A stretch of DNA of 64,000 nucleotides from Anoxybacteroides voinovskiense (GCF_014196205.1 NZ_JACIDE010000003.1:101376-165375), one strand, 5' to 3'. Counted from the first letter of the stretch, positions 39,812 through 50,210 are shown. Program-made: numbers and translations. Notes: generated by a model not told the origin, from the sequence alone.

Positions 39812-41455
39812 ATGAACGAGCGGCAACAACTGATTAACATGTTAACCGGTGTACAATCTTCGAAGCGCAGCTATTATACGGAGCTAAAAAAAATGGTCGC
39901 GGAATTAAAAAAGAAAAATATGCAGCTAGAAATTATTAACGATATCACGAAAAGCTTTAACATCAATATGTCAATGGACGATATGCTAAAAAATACGTTC
40001 GACAAACTAAAAGAAATTTTTCCGCTCGCAAGAATAAGTTTGTCCTTATACGAACAAGAGCAGCTTATTTTAACGAACGTCTATCCAGCACATGCCCTCT
40101 ATTTTCCCGTAGGGTTTGTGCTGCCGAAAGCACGTTCACTGTATTGGAAAGCGATTCAATCGCTTGAAAAAATTTTTTATGAAGTACAAAAAGAACAGGC
40201 GTTTATTGAAACAAACGTGTACGAAGCATTAGGCATTCGGAGCGTGCTGTTTATTCCGCTCATGCGTAAAACCCAAGTGATTGGCGTCTTAAGCATCGGA
40301 AGCAAAGAAATCGTTGCATATGACGAAGCAGACCTTTCGTTTTTTCAACAGTTTGGCGACCAACTAGCCGTTTGCATCGAAAATGCTCGCCTTTACAATG
40401 AAGTATTAACGAGCAAAAAAGAATGGGAAGAAACGTTTCGCGCCGTTTCAGAGATGATTTTCGTCGTTGACTTAGACGGAAATATTTTGCGGTACAACGA
40501 CGCAGTAAAAACGTTTTTTTCTAATGTACAACAAACAAACATTTGTCAACTGCTAGGGATTGAACCGAGCGAAAGCCCGATTATCGAAAATATCGAAACG
40601 AAAAAACCAGTGCACCGCCACCTGCATATTCAGCAACGCGTCTGCGAACTGCACTCGTACCCTGTATGGAACGAACAGCAAAAGATGTATGCGGTTATTA
40701 TGTATATTAATGACATTACCGAAAGGCTGCAAATCGAAGCCCAGCTCGTTCAATCAGGGAAACTTGCCGCCATTGGGGAAATGGCAGCGGGCATTGCCCA
40801 TGAATTGAACAATCCGCTGACTGCGATTCTTGGAAATACCCAGCTGCTGTTGCGAACGATGAAAGATGAACGTTCTTACAAGCTGCTATCGGACATTTAC
40901 TCGTGCGGAAAGCGGTGCAAAACGATCATTCAAAATTTATTGACGTTTTCGCGACAAGATGAATACATGTTTGAAGAATGTTCCATTAACGAGGCGGTTG
41001 AGCAAGTATTAGGGTTCATCGGCGATCAAATTCAAAAACAAAATATCACGATTCAAAAGCAACTAGATGATTCGCTCGAACTAATCGAAGGAAACATTCA
41101 ACAAATCGGGCAAATTATTTTAAACCTTTTAATTAACGCAAAAGATGCGCTTGACGAAATAGAGAACGAAAAGAAAACGATTACTATCGAAACAAAGCTA
41201 GTCACCGAGGCAGAAAAGCGATGGGTCGTTTTATGCGTTAAAGATAACGGAAAAGGAATTAGCGAGCAGCACGTACAAGAAATTTTCCACCCGTTTTTCA
41301 CGACAAAGCGACCAGGAAAAGGAACAGGACTTGGGTTGTCTGTCAGTTTAGGAATTGCCCAAGCCCACGGCGGAACGATTGAAGTTAGCAGCGAGCTCGG
41401 CGAAGGAAGCGAGTTTCGGTTAAAATTGCCGGCGAAAGAAGAAAGGAGAGGTTAG
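39812..41455 (+). CDS. Soluble GAF-PAS sensor histidine kinase
   Basis: A 547-residue kinase without membrane segments. A coiled-coil start (residues 15-45) is followed by a GAF domain (about 50-195) and a PAS domain (about 205-310, EMIFVVDLDGNILRYNDAV). HisKA has the phosphorylated His in GIAHELNNPLTAILGN. HATPase_c has NLLINAKDAL, DNGKGIS and GTGLGLSVSLG. The lack of a membrane anchor points to a cytoplasmic signal such as an alcohol, aldehyde or redox state. ATG at 39812 is preferred over the TTG overlapping the dehydrogenase. The stop abuts the regulator start without a gap. Confidence 0.92.
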   Translation: MNERQQLINMLTGVQSSKRSYYTELKKMVAELKKKNMQLEIINDITKSFNINMSMDDMLKNTFDKLKEIFPLARISLSLYEQEQLILTNVYPAHALYFPVGFVLPKARSLYWKAIQSLEKIFYEVQKEQAFIETNVYEALGIRSVLFIPLMRKTQVIGVLSIGSKEIVAYDEADLSFFQQFGDQLAVCIENARLYNEVLTSKKEWEETFRAVSEMIFVVDLDGNILRYNDAVKTFFSNVQQTNICQLLGIEPSESPIIENIETKKPVHRHLHIQQRVCELHSYPVWNEQQKMYAVIMYINDITERLQIEAQLVQSGKLAAIGEMAAGIAHELNNPLTAILGNTQLLLRTMKDERSYKLLSDIYSCGKRCKTIIQNLLTFSRQDEYMFEECSINEAVEQVLGFIGDQIQKQNITIQKQLDDSLELIEGNIQQIGQIILNLLINAKDALDEIENEKKTITIETKLVTEAEKRWVVLCVKDNGKGISEQHVQEIFHPFFTTKRPGKGTGLGLSVSLGIAQAHGGTIEVSSELGEGSEFRLKLPAKEERRG

Positions 41456-42895
41456 ATGTACGATATTTTAGTTATCGACGACGAGCGTGAAGTCGGCACT
41501 TTTTTTCGCCACCTACTAGAAGAAAAAGGATATCACGTGACGCTTGGGTTTAGCGGAAAAGATTTTTCCCAACTTATTCGTCAGCATCGCTTTGATTTGG
41601 CGTTAATCGACGTGAAATTGCCGGATACGAACGGATTAGATTTGTTGAAACAGCTAAAACTTTCCCTTCCTGCTTGCAAAGCGGTTGTGATGACAGGCTA
41701 TAGTACGGTAAAAACGGCGGTAGAAGCGATTAAATATGGGGCGAGCGACTATGTCGAAAAGCCATTTGATGATATTGACCAACTAGAGCAATTGATTGAC
41801 GGGCTGTTGCAAAGCGGTGCTACTTCTGCCCAAAACGACATGTACAAGCTAGCCGAAACGCTTGGGTTTATCGTCGGAACAAATAAAGAAATGAATGACT
41901 TATTAAAGCTTGCCTATAAAATTGCGAAAAAAAACGTGAACGTGCTTATCGAAGGGGAAACAGGGACAGGGAAAGAAGTGCTTGCCCATTTTATTCATAG
42001 TGCGAGCATGCGCTACGACCAGCCGTTTATCGGCATCAATTGCGGGGCTGTTTCAGAAACGTTGTTGGAGAGCGAATTGTTCGGCCATGAAAAGGGGGCG
42101 TTTACAGGGGCGGTAAAAGAAAAAAAGGGCATGTTCGAAATCGCCAATCGCGGCACGCTGTTTTTAGATGAAATTGGCGAAGCGACGCTAGCGACGCAAG
42201 TAAAATTGTTGCGCGTGCTAGAAACGGGAGAGTATATTCGTGTTGGCGGCGAAGCAGTACGCAAAACGAACACGCGTATTATTGCCGCATCGCATGTGAA
42301 TTTAGCAAAAGCCGTAGAAGAAAAAACGTTTCGCGAAGATTTGCTTTATCGATTGGATGTCGTAAAACTAACGATCCCACCGCTTCGTGAACGGCTAGAA
42401 GACTTGCCGCTGCTTGTCGACTATTTCTTAAAAAAATTACACTCGCCGCTATCGTTTTCAGAAGAAAGCCTTGCTTATATGGGCCAATACCATTGGCCAG
42501 GCAATGTAAGAGAGTTATTTAACGTCATCAAGCGAGCGGTGACATTAGCGGAAGGGGAAACAGCGATTATTACCCCGCAATACCTTCCGGAAAAGCTGAA
42601 AATTTCGTACACTTCGATGCCGATAGTCGGAAAAAAGACGAGCGACACAGATTTGGAGACGTATTTGCACGAATGGATAAACGATGTGTTATCATTATGG
42701 AAAAAAAGCGAACCTGTGGATTTAGAATATGTGTTGTCGTTAGTAAAAGAGTTAGAAACAACAATTGGGCGTGCATTTGTCATGAAAACGTTAAAAGAAA
42801 CGATTGGCAACCGAAAAGAAACGGCCGAGCGGCTCAACATTACGGTGCGGAAATTGAGGTATTTATTAAAAGAAAAAGGGGCTGACCAAAAATAA
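41456..42895 (+). CDS. NtrC-family sigma-54-dependent response regulator
   Basis: A 479-residue activator. The receiver domain has IDDEREVG and the phospho-acceptor Asp in LALIDVKLPDTNG. The central AAA+ domain has Walker A GETGTGKE, the sigma-54-contacting loop GAFTGA and Walker B TLFLDEIGE. The C-terminal Fis-type HTH is RKETAERLNITVRKLRYLL. It directly follows its kinase, forming a two-component pair. The presence of GAFTGA means it can drive -24/-12 promoters. One such promoter lies at 45544-45559 upstream of the opposing adh-aldh genes. Confidence 0.95.
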   Translation: MYDILVIDDEREVGTFFRHLLEEKGYHVTLGFSGKDFSQLIRQHRFDLALIDVKLPDTNGLDLLKQLKLSLPACKAVVMTGYSTVKTAVEAIKYGASDYVEKPFDDIDQLEQLIDGLLQSGATSAQNDMYKLAETLGFIVGTNKEMNDLLKLAYKIAKKNVNVLIEGETGTGKEVLAHFIHSASMRYDQPFIGINCGAVSETLLESELFGHEKGAFTGAVKEKKGMFEIANRGTLFLDEIGEATLATQVKLLRVLETGEYIRVGGEAVRKTNTRIIAASHVNLAKAVEEKTFREDLLYRLDVVKLTIPPLRERLEDLPLLVDYFLKKLHSPLSFSEESLAYMGQYHWPGNVRELFNVIKRAVTLAEGETAIITPQYLPEKLKISYTSMPIVGKKTSDTDLETYLHEWINDVLSLWKKSEPVDLEYVLSLVKELETTIGRAFVMKTLKETIGNRKETAERLNITVRKLRYLLKEKGADQK

Positions 42896-42905
42896 GGTCA
42901 GCCCT
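42878..42905. terminator. Bidirectional terminator between the regulator and aldehyde dehydrogenase genes
   Basis: Stem GGGCTGACC / GGTCAGCCC, A-rich on the left and CTTT on the right. It overlaps the regulator stop codon. Confidence 0.75.
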
Positions 42906-42910
42906 TTGGT

Positions 42911-44428
42911 TTAGAAGAAGCCCAATGCTCTCGGGTTGTAGCTAACGAGTATATTTTTCGTTTGTTGATAGTGTGATAGCATCATATGGTGTGTTTCACG
43001 GCCGATGCCGGACATTTTATAGCCGCCAAACGCTGCGTGCGCTGGATACGAATGATAGCAGTTCGTCCAGACGCGGCCTGCTTGAATGCCTCGTCCGAAC
43101 CGGTACGCACGGTTAATGTTGCGCGTCCATACGCCTGCGCCGAGCCCGTATAACGTATCATTAGCAATGTCGAGCGCTTCGGCTTCGTCTTTGAACGTCG
43201 TCACCGATACGACGGGACCGAAAATTTCTTCTTGGAAAATCCGCATTTTATTATGGCCTTTAAAGACCGTCGGTTGAATATAGTAGCCATTTTCCAAGCC
43301 GGCGATCACATTTCTTTCCCCGCCGATGAGGCATTGCGCCCCTTCTTGTTTTCCGATATCGATATACGAAAGAATTTTCTCCATTTGCTCCGATGAAGCT
43401 TGCGCCCCCATCATCGTAGTCGTGTCGAGCGGGTTTCCTGTTTTAATGTTTTGAACGCGCTCGAGCGCCCGTTCCATAAACGCCTCATAAATCGATTCGT
43501 GAATTAACGCTCTAGAAGGGCATGTACACACTTCCCCTTGGTTTAAAGCGAACATGACAAATCCTTCAATCGCTTTATCGAAAAAGTCGTCATCTGCTTC
43601 CGTGACATCTGGGAAGAAAATATTCGGCGATTTTCCCCCTAACTCAAGCGTCACAGGGATAATATTTTGCGACGCATATTGCATAATTAAACGACCGGTC
43701 GTCGTTTCGCCGGTAAAGGCGATTTTGGCGATGCGCGGGCTGGAGGCTAACGGCTTTCCGGCTTCAAGCCCAAAGCCATTGACGACGTTAAGCACGCCAG
43801 GTGGCAGCAAGTCGCCAATCAACTCCAGCAGCACCATAATCGATGCTGGCGTTTGTTCGGCTGGTTTTAGCACGATGCAGTTTCCAGCAGCGAGCGCAGG
43901 GGCAATTTTCCACGCCGCCATTAATAATGGGAAGTTCCACGGGATAATTTGCCCGACAACGCCAAGCGGCTCGTGGAAATGGTAGGCGACGGTATCGTCG
44001 TCCAATTGGCTAATCGTTCCTTCTTGAGCACGAATCGCGCCAGCAAAGTAACGGAAATGGTCGATGGCCAGCGGCAAATCGGCGTTTAACGTTTCGCGAA
44101 TTGGTTTGCCATTATCCCACGTTTCTGCGACGGCTAGCATTTCTAAATTTTCTTCCATGCGGTCTGCAATTTTGTTTAAAATGAACGCTCTTTCTGCCGG
44201 TGATGTTTTTCCCCACGCCTCTTTTGCTGCATGAGCCGCATCGAGCGCTAGTTCGATGTCTTCGGCTTGCGAGCGGGCGACTTCGCAAAATACTTCTCCG
44301 GTTACAGGCGTAATATTTTCGAAATATTGCCCGGAAATAGGCGGCACCCATTCCCCGTTAATATAGTTATCGTATCGCTTTTTAAATTGGACTTTTGCGT
44401 CTTTTTCTCCTGGTTGGCTGTAAATCAC
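42911..44428 (-). CDS. NAD-dependent aldehyde dehydrogenase
   Basis: A 505-residue ALDH. The Glu general base is in [13 protein letters not shown] and the nucleophilic Cys in [14 protein letters not shown]-binding elements are [14 protein letters not shown] and [11 protein letters not shown]. It resembles the ExaC/AldB-type acetaldehyde dehydrogenases. It starts at ATG behind AAGGAGG and lies 57 nt downstream of the Zn-alcohol dehydrogenase on the same strand. The gap holds a short GTCCC / GGGAC hairpin. The pair would oxidise alcohol to aldehyde to acid. Confidence 0.94.
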   Translation of the reverse strand: MIYSQPGEKDAKVQFKKRYDNYINGEWVPPISGQYFENITPVTGEVFCEVARSQAEDIELALDAAHAAKEAWGKTSPAERAFILNKIADRMEENLEMLAVAETWDNGKPIRETLNADLPLAIDHFRYFAGAIRAQEGTISQLDDDTVAYHFHEPLGVVGQIIPWNFPLLMAAWKIAPALAAGNCIVLKPAEQTPASIMVLLELIGDLLPPGVLNVVNGFGLEAGKPLASSPRIAKIAFTGETTTGRLIMQYASQNIIPVTLELGGKSPNIFFPDVTEADDDFFDKAIEGFVMFALNQGEVCTCPSRALIHESIYEAFMERALERVQNIKTGNPLDTTTMMGAQASSEQMEKILSYIDIGKQEGAQCLIGGERNVIAGLENGYYIQPTVFKGHNKMRIFQEEIFGPVVSVTTFKDEAEALDIANDTLYGLGAGVWTRNINRAYRFGRGIQAGRVWTNCYHSYPAHAAFGGYKMSGIGRETHHMMLSHYQQTKNILVSYNPRALGFF

Positions 44429-44485
44429 GTGAACTCCTCCTTGTTTTTTTCGCTAGGATGTCCCGAAGAGGGACACCCTAAATTG

Positions 44486-45496
44486 TTACATCGTTAAAAC
44501 GATGCGGCCATTAATTTGTCCCTTTTCCATTTTTTCGAACACATCATTAATTTTTTCTAATGGAACCGCTTCCACGATTGGCCGAACTTTTCCGCGCGCG
44601 GCAAAATCGAGCGCTTCTTGCATATCTTTTCTTGTACCAACGATTGACCCTTTCACCGTCACACCATTTAAGACCGTATCGAAAATTGGAATTGGCAATT
44701 CATCGTGCGGCAAACCGACAACGACGAGGCACCCACCGCGTTTAATGGAGCGATAAGCTTGTTCGAACGCTTTTTTCGTTACAGCGACGCTAATGGCAGC
44801 TTGGACACCGCCTACTTTTTCTTGAATCGCTGCGACTGGGTCTTCTTTTAACCCGTTGATAGCGATATCTGCTCCCAATTTCGTCGCTAGCTCTGCTTTG
44901 TCATCGCTAATATCGACAGCAACGACGTTGAATCCCATCGCTTTAGCGTATTGCAGTGCGATATGCCCTAATCCGCCGATGCCGTAAATCGCGACCCAGT
45001 CGCCTGGTTTGGCATTCGATACTTTCAATGCTTTATATGTCGTAACCCCTGCGCAAAGAATCGGTGCGACTTCGACTGGATCGAGGTTTTCTGGAATGCG
45101 CGCTACATAGTCGGCTGGCGCTTTGCAATATTCCGCATATCCGCCGTCGACGGAATACCCACCGTTTAATTGGTGTGGACAAAGCGTTTCTTGTCCGCTT
45201 AAGCAATATTCACATTCGCCGCACGCCGAATATAGCCACGGAATGCCGACGCGATCGCCAACTTTTAGCGATTTTACCCCTTCGCCAACTTCCACTACAA
45301 CTCCTACCCCTTCATGCCCAGGAATGAGCGGAAGTTTCGGTTTGACCGGCCAGTCCCCATGGGCAGCGTGCAAATCGGTATGGCAGACGCCGCAAGCTTC
45401 GATTTTGACAAGCACCTCGCCATACTCTAGTGTCGGCTTTTCCACTTCCTCGATTCGAAGTTTTTGTTTGAACTCGTGAACAACTGCTGCTTTCAT
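44486..45496 (-). CDS. adhT: Zinc-dependent alcohol dehydrogenase (AdhT type)
   Basis: A 336-residue medium-chain dehydrogenase close to the Geobacillus ADH-HT/AdhT ethanol dehydrogenases. Catalytic zinc ligands are in [16 protein letters not shown] and [12 protein letters not shown]. The structural-zinc Cys cluster is [15 protein letters not shown]. The NAD loop is [14 protein letters not shown]. It is the first gene of the adh-aldh unit, read from the sigma-54 promoter at 45544-45559. The ATG lies about 35 nt behind the predicted start region, with AAGGGGAT upstream. Confidence 0.94.
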   Translation of the reverse strand: MKAAVVHEFKQKLRIEEVEKPTLEYGEVLVKIEACGVCHTDLHAAHGDWPVKPKLPLIPGHEGVGVVVEVGEGVKSLKVGDRVGIPWLYSACGECEYCLSGQETLCPHQLNGGYSVDGGYAEYCKAPADYVARIPENLDPVEVAPILCAGVTTYKALKVSNAKPGDWVAIYGIGGLGHIALQYAKAMGFNVVAVDISDDKAELATKLGADIAINGLKEDPVAAIQEKVGGVQAAISVAVTKKAFEQAYRSIKRGGCLVVVGLPHDELPIPIFDTVLNGVTVKGSIVGTRKDMQEALDFAARGKVRPIVEAVPLEKINDVFEKMEKGQINGRIVLTM

Positions 45497-45543
45497 TCTC
45501 CCTATCCCCTTTCAAAAAATTTGTCGGTTCACCAATCTTAAAA

Positions 45544-45559
45544 TGCAAAAAGTGTGCCA
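45544..45559 (-). promoter_or_regulatory. Sigma-54 (-24/-12) promoter of adhT-aldehyde dehydrogenase
   Basis: On the minus strand the sequence is TGGCAC-N5-TTGCA, an exact match to the sigma-54 consensus, about 48 nt before the adhT ATG. Confidence 0.9.
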
Positions 45560-45600
45560 ATTCAAAAAAATAAAAAAATAAAGCAATGGATAGAAGAGGG

Positions 45601-45637
45601 TGCCAAAATTTCGGCATTTTTGTCCGAATGAACGGCA
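45601..45637. promoter_or_regulatory. Candidate upstream activator sites for the NtrC-type regulator
   Basis: The near-palindrome TGCCAAAATTTCGGCA (45601-45616) has TGCC/GGCA ends. A second CGGCA half-site lies at about 45632-45637. They lie about 45-80 bp upstream of the -24 element, a plausible activator position. Confidence 0.5.
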
Positions 45638-45744
45638 AATTTTTCACAAAATTGTCACAAACGATTCCGACCTTTCTCCTTTCCTTAAACTGTAGTATAA
45701 TTATAAATTAGACTGTGTATGGACAAAGATAGAGGTGAATGAGT

Positions 45745-46818
45745 GTGTTTGACCGTCTTCAAGCAGTAGAAGAGCGTTATGAAAAGTTAAACCAGTTGTT
45801 AATGGACCCAGAAGTGATTAACGACCCGAAAAAACTTCGGGACTATTCGAAAGAACAGTCGGATTTAGAAGAAACGGTGCTTACGTATCGGGAATATAAA
45901 TCTGTTCGCGAGCAGCTTCTTGATGCAAAAGCGATGTTAGAGGAAAAATTGGACGCAGAGATGCGCGAGATGGTGAAAGAGGAAATTAGCGAACTAGAAG
46001 AGCGGGAAGAAGCGCTTGTCGAAAAACTAAAAGTACTCTTGCTTCCAAAAGACCCGAACGATGACAAAAACGTTATTATGGAAATTCGCGGGGCGGCTGG
46101 CGGTGAAGAGGCGGCATTGTTTGCCGGCGACTTGTACCGCATGTATACGCGCTATGCCGAATCGCAAGGATGGAAAACAGAAGTCATCGAGGCAAGCCCG
46201 ACAGGATTGGGCGGCTATAAAGAAATTATTTTTATGGTGCAAGGAAAGGGAGCGTATTCGAAACTGAAGTTTGAAAACGGCGCCCATCGCGTCCAGCGCG
46301 TGCCAGAAACGGAATCGGGCGGTCGCATTCATACATCGACAGCGACCGTTGCTTGCTTGCCGGAAATGGAAGAAGTGGAAGTCGAAATTCACGAAAAAGA
46401 TATTCGTGTCGATACGTTCGCATCAAGCGGACCTGGTGGACAAAGCGTTAACACGACGATGTCAGCCGTTCGTTTGACACACATTCCAACCGGCATCGTC
46501 GTTTCGTGCCAAGACGAAAAATCGCAAATTAAAAACAAAGAAAAAGCGATGAAAGTATTGCGCGCCCGCATTTACGACAAATACCAGCAAGAAGCGCGCG
46601 CCGAATACGACCAAACGCGCAAGCAAGCTGTCGGCACGGGCGACCGCTCCGAGCGCATTCGCACGTACAACTTCCCACAAAACCGCGTCACCGACCACCG
46701 TATCGGGTTGACGTTGCAAAAGCTCGACCAAATATTAGAAGGCAAGCTCGACGAAATTATCGATGCGCTCATTTTAGACGACCAATCGAAAAAGCTGGAG
46801 CACGCGAATGAAGCGTAA
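45745..46818 (+). CDS. prfA: Peptide chain release factor 1
   Basis: A 357-residue factor releasing peptides at UAA/UAG. The GGQ motif is [12 protein letters not shown], and the stop-codon-recognition PxT region lies in domain 2. The C-terminal region is intact. GTG at 45745 is preferred to ATG at 45739: AGAGGTG is then 7 nt upstream and the N-terminus ([15 protein letters not shown]) aligns with B. subtilis RF1. It overlaps prmC, which methylates the GGQ Gln. Confidence 0.95.
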   Translation: MFDRLQAVEERYEKLNQLLMDPEVINDPKKLRDYSKEQSDLEETVLTYREYKSVREQLLDAKAMLEEKLDAEMREMVKEEISELEEREEALVEKLKVLLLPKDPNDDKNVIMEIRGAAGGEEAALFAGDLYRMYTRYAESQGWKTEVIEASPTGLGGYKEIIFMVQGKGAYSKLKFENGAHRVQRVPETESGGRIHTSTATVACLPEMEEVEVEIHEKDIRVDTFASSGPGGQSVNTTMSAVRLTHIPTGIVVSCQDEKSQIKNKEKAMKVLRARIYDKYQQEARAEYDQTRKQAVGTGDRSERIRTYNFPQNRVTDHRIGLTLQKLDQILEGKLDEIIDALILDDQSKKLEHANEA

Positions 46819-47668
46819 CTACGAAGTCCTTCACTGGGCTTCTTCTTTTTTAAAAGCGCATGAAAAAGAAGAGCGTGTCGCCGAGCTATTATTGTGCCAT
46901 CATTTGCGCATGACACGGGCGCAACTATTTGCCAATTTGCGCGAAGAAATGGACGAACAAATCGAACGAGCGGTCATTGCCGACTTAAAAAAGCATGTAT
47001 ACGAGCATATCCCCGTCCAATATTTAATCGGCTCCGAAACGTTTTACGGGCGGGAATTTCTCGTCAATCCCGCCGTTCTTATCCCACGGCCGGAAACAGA
47101 AGAACTAGTCGAAGGAGTGCTCCAACGAATCGCCCGTCTTTTTCCTAAGTCGCAAACGCTCGATGTCGTTGATGTCGGAACAGGAAGCGGCGCGATTGCG
47201 GTCACGCTTGCGTTAGAAAACGAATCGCTATATGTTCGCGCGATTGATATTTCGAAAGAAGCGCTTATGGTTGCCAGCGAAAACGCTCGCCGTTTGGGGG
47301 CGAACGTCCAATTTTTGTATGGTGATTTATTGCAGCCACTCATCGAGGCGAACTGCCGCGTCGATGTTGTCGTATCCAATCCGCCATATATTCCAGAACA
47401 GGACATCGCTTCGCTTTCCCCAATCGTACAAAAAGAGCCGCGGCAAGCGCTTGTCGGTGGAGCGGATGGGCTTTTCTTTTACCGCCGCTTGATGGACGAA
47501 TTGCCGCTTGTGCTAAAGGAAAGGGCGTTAGTTGCGTTTGAAATCGGCGCTGGTCAAGGAGAGGCAGTCGCCCGCTTGCTTTCGCAAACCTTTCCTCATG
47601 CTGTGGTGGACGTTGCTTACGACATTAACGGGAAAGACCGGATGGTGTTTGCCGAAATAGCGCCATAA
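46808..47668 (+). CDS. prmC: Release factor glutamine methyltransferase
   Basis: A 286-residue N5-glutamine methyltransferase acting on the GGQ Gln of RF1/RF2. SAM motif [16 protein letters not shown] and the NPPY motif in [12 protein letters not shown]; the N-terminal helical domain binds the release factor. It starts at ATG 11 nt inside prfA, so enzyme and substrate are translated together, the usual arrangement (B. subtilis ywkE). Confidence 0.96.
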   Translation: MKRNYEVLHWASSFLKAHEKEERVAELLLCHHLRMTRAQLFANLREEMDEQIERAVIADLKKHVYEHIPVQYLIGSETFYGREFLVNPAVLIPRPETEELVEGVLQRIARLFPKSQTLDVVDVGTGSGAIAVTLALENESLYVRAIDISKEALMVASENARRLGANVQFLYGDLLQPLIEANCRVDVVVSNPPYIPEQDIASLSPIVQKEPRQALVGGADGLFFYRRLMDELPLVLKERALVAFEIGAGQGEAVARLLSQTFPHAVVDVAYDINGKDRMVFAEIAP

Positions 47669-47749
47669 CTTCTAAAAATTTTTTAGATTGCTAGTTTAAA
47701 AAGATGTTGCCCTGTCCACACTGACATAGTGAAAGGACGGTGCAGCGAT

Positions 47750-48412
47750 ATGAACAAAAATAAAATGGGCGTTATTTTATATATCGTATTGTTAATGACT
47801 GGCGTGTTTGTCAATGTGTACGGTCAGCAAACGGAAGCAGGGGCGAATGCGCAAGTGATGATTCCAAACGAAGCGATTCGGCTCCGTATTCTAGCCAATA
47901 GCGACTCTGCGGAAGACCAAGCGCTGAAACGAAAAGTGCGCGATGCGGTCAATGCGCAAATTAACGAATGGGTCGAAAACTTAACATCATTTGCCGAAGC
48001 AAAACAAGTCATCCAAGCCCATTTGCCAGCGATTGAGCAAACGGTAGCGGAAGTGTTGCAAAAAGAAAAAAGCAACCAATCGTACCATGTCGAATTTGGC
48101 AACGTTCATTTTCCGACAAAAATTTACGGGAACTACATTTATCCTGCGGGGCAATATGAGGCAGTATTAATTACGCTTGGTGACGGAAAAGGGGCAAACT
48201 GGTGGTGCGTGTTGTTTCCGCCGTTGTGCTTTCTCGACTTTTCTAACGGAGAAGCGGTGGCGAAAAACGAACCGAACGAGCCGCAACCGGTATCGACGGC
48301 CGTTTCCGCACCCATTCCGGAATCATCGCCTTTAGTAGTTAACGAGGAACAAGAAAAGGCAGTACACGTAAAATTTTTGTGGAAAGAACTATGGGATAAA
48401 CTTATGGAATAG
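47750..48412 (+). CDS. spoIIR: Stage II sporulation protein R
   Basis: A 220-residue secreted protein. An N-terminal hydrophobic segment (residues 6-25, GVILYIVLLMTGVFVNVYG) is followed by the SpoIIR domain (EAIRLRILANSDSAEDQALK, NWWCVLFPPLCFLD). Made in the forespore, it signals the mother-cell protease SpoIIGA to process pro-sigma-E. ATG at 47750 follows AAGGACGG. It lies in the conserved position between prmC and ywlC. Confidence 0.94.
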   Translation: MNKNKMGVILYIVLLMTGVFVNVYGQQTEAGANAQVMIPNEAIRLRILANSDSAEDQALKRKVRDAVNAQINEWVENLTSFAEAKQVIQAHLPAIEQTVAEVLQKEKSNQSYHVEFGNVHFPTKIYGNYIYPAGQYEAVLITLGDGKGANWWCVLFPPLCFLDFSNGEAVAKNEPNEPQPVSTAVSAPIPESSPLVVNEEQEKAVHVKFLWKELWDKLME

Positions 48413-48419
48413 TGGATAT

Positions 48420-48709
48420 TGTGGACAAAACCAATCGTATCCACAAAGTTATAAACAAAAAATCGATAGTTATCAACAAAATGTGGATAATGTTGCTTGC
48501 GCGAAGCGAGTGCTTCGTTATATCCCGTCATATCGAGCGTAATGGAGGTGAACAAAATGGAAACGAAACAATGGCGTGTGGATAATTTTGTGGACATAAA
48601 TGATAGTTGTCCACAAATTTCACAGGCAGCAGCGCTACTGCGCGCGGGCGAAGTCGTTGCTTTTCCGACTGAAACGGTGTATGGGCTAGGGGCGAACGCG
48701 TTATCCACA
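48420..48709. promoter_or_regulatory. DnaA-box cluster spanning the spoIIR-ywlC junction
   Basis: Exact TTATCCACA boxes, or their complement TGTGGATAA, lie at 48482-48490, 48577-48585 and 48701-48709. One-mismatch boxes are at 48420-48428, 48437-48445, 48470-48478 and 48607-48615. Two-mismatch boxes are at 48449-48457 and 48589-48597. That makes nine sites in about 290 bp, on both strands, continuing into the ywlC coding sequence. In B. subtilis, ywlC is, as I recall, among the known chromosomal DnaA-binding clusters outside oriC. Confidence 0.82.
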
Positions 48710-49597
48710 GCGGCGGTCAAAAAAATTTTTGACGCAAAAGGTCGACCGAGCGATAATCCACTCATTGTGCATATTGCGGAATTTGCCCAGCTAGAAGCCA
48801 TCGCATCTATTCCCCCTGTCGCCAAAACGCTGATCGAGCGGTTTTGGCCAGGACCATTGACGCTTGTGTTGAAAAAGAAAGGCAATATTTCTGATGCGGT
48901 AACCGCAGGACTTTCGACGGTAGCCGTGCGGATGCCTGCCCATCCAGTGGCACTTTCACTCATTCGCGAAAGCGGCTTGCCGATTGCGGCACCGAGCGCC
49001 AATCGTTCTGGGAGACCGAGCCCAACGAGCGCAAAGCACGTATGGGATGATTTGCACGGCAAAATTGCCGGCATTGTCGATGGCGGAGAAACAGGAGTCG
49101 GCGTCGAATCGACGGTACTTGATTGCACGACAGACATCCCGACGATTTTACGTCCGGGTGGAGTCACAAAAGAACAATTAGAACAAGTCATTGGTCGTGT
49201 CGCTGTAGATGCAGCGCTTACCGATGACCAACAGCCACCGAAATCGCCAGGAATGAAATATGCGCACTACGCGCCAAACGCTCCGTTAGTCATCGTGGAA
49301 GGCTCCCCTGCATTTTTTCAACAGCTTATCGATAACGAGCGGGCGCAAGGAAAAAAAGTCGGGGTGCTCACGACGAGCGATCGGCAAACGATGTATCATG
49401 CCGATGTTGTCTTCACATGTGGAAAACGTTCCGATTTATCCACCGTTGCTCGTCAATTGTACGACACGTTGCGGGCGTTTGACGAAACGGATGTCGATCT
49501 CATTTACAGCGAAAGTTTTCCGACTGTCGGCATTGGGGAAGCGATTATGAATCGGCTAAAGAAAGCGGCTGGACAGCGGGTCATTATAGAAAGCTAA
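48557..49597 (+). CDS. ywlC: L-threonylcarbamoyladenylate synthase (Sua5 type)
   Basis: A 346-residue enzyme making threonylcarbamoyl-AMP for the t6A37 tRNA modification. The YrdC domain has [14 protein letters not shown] and [11 protein letters not shown], followed by the C-terminal Sua5 domain ([14 protein letters not shown]). The length equals B. subtilis YwlC. ATG at 48557 follows GGAGGTG; the frame from 48497 would run through DnaA boxes and lacks a site. The first ~150 bp of the gene are part of the DnaA-box cluster. Confidence 0.95.
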   Translation: METKQWRVDNFVDINDSCPQISQAAALLRAGEVVAFPTETVYGLGANALSTAAVKKIFDAKGRPSDNPLIVHIAEFAQLEAIASIPPVAKTLIERFWPGPLTLVLKKKGNISDAVTAGLSTVAVRMPAHPVALSLIRESGLPIAAPSANRSGRPSPTSAKHVWDDLHGKIAGIVDGGETGVGVESTVLDCTTDIPTILRPGGVTKEQLEQVIGRVAVDAALTDDQQPPKSPGMKYAHYAPNAPLVIVEGSPAFFQQLIDNERAQGKKVGVLTTSDRQTMYHADVVFTCGKRSDLSTVARQLYDTLRAFDETDVDLIYSESFPTVGIGEAIMNRLKKAAGQRVIIES

Positions 49598-49664
49598 CTC
49601 CCCGATTCTAAATTGCCCCAGACGTGCATATGGTACAAATAGGCAAGTCCGGGGAGGGAATGCG

Positions 49665-50210
49665 ATGATTGGGGAATTAATGACGCTATGCATGATGGCG
49701 TTTGCACTAGGGATGGACGCCTTTTCCGTCGGGTTAGGCATGGGCTTTTTTCGTTTGCGCCTGAAGCAAATGTTTTATATCGGCTTTACGATTGGTGTTT
49801 TTCATATTGTCATGCCGCTATTAGGGATGATCGTCGGCCGATTTTTATCCGAACAGTTTAGCGGCATCGCTTCCTACATTGGCGGTGCGCTCTTGCTTAT
49901 ATTAGGTGTGCAAATGATCGTGACTTCTTTCAAACGAGAAAGCGACCCACTCATCTCCCCGGTCGGAATCGGACTCCTTTTTTTTGCCTTAAGCGTCAGC
50001 CTCGATAGTTTTTCCGTTGGGTTGAGCCTTGGGATTTATGGGGCGCGTACGCTTGTGACGATTTTTTTGTTCGGTTTTTTTAGCATGTGGCTCACGTGGC
50101 TCGGGCTGCTTTTAGGCCGTCGCTTCCAAAAATGGCTCGGTATTTACGGCGAAATGCTTGGAGGCAGCATTTTATTTATGTTCGGCATAAAACTACTATT
50201 TCCGCTCTAA
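49665..50210 (+). CDS. mntP: Putative manganese efflux pump MntP
   Basis: A 181-residue membrane protein with six predicted helices. The twin metal-site motifs are [12 protein letters not shown] (first helix) and [12 protein letters not shown] (fourth). It exports Mn2+ in relatives. It corresponds to B. subtilis ywlD. It starts at ATG behind GGGGAGGG. No yybP-ykoY riboswitch fits in the 67-nt gap upstream. Confidence 0.92.
   Translation: MIGELMTLCMMAFALGMDAFSVGLGMGFFRLRLKQMFYIGFTIGVFHIVMPLLGMIVGRFLSEQFSGIASYIGGALLLILGVQMIVTSFKRESDPLISPVGIGLLFFALSVSLDSFSVGLSLGIYGARTLVTIFLFGFFSMWLTWLGLLLGRRFQKWLGIYGEMLGGSILFMFGIKLLFPL

Noticed and set aside
48420..48709. Replication origin (oriC)
   Set aside because: No dnaA-dnaN, no clear A/T-rich unwinding region, and surrounding gene order is the conserved spoIIR-ywlC segment.
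48139..49191. 350-codon minus-strand frame over spoIIR-ywlC
   Set aside because: It runs through the DnaA-box spacer and antisense to two conserved genes; no start signal or family resemblance.
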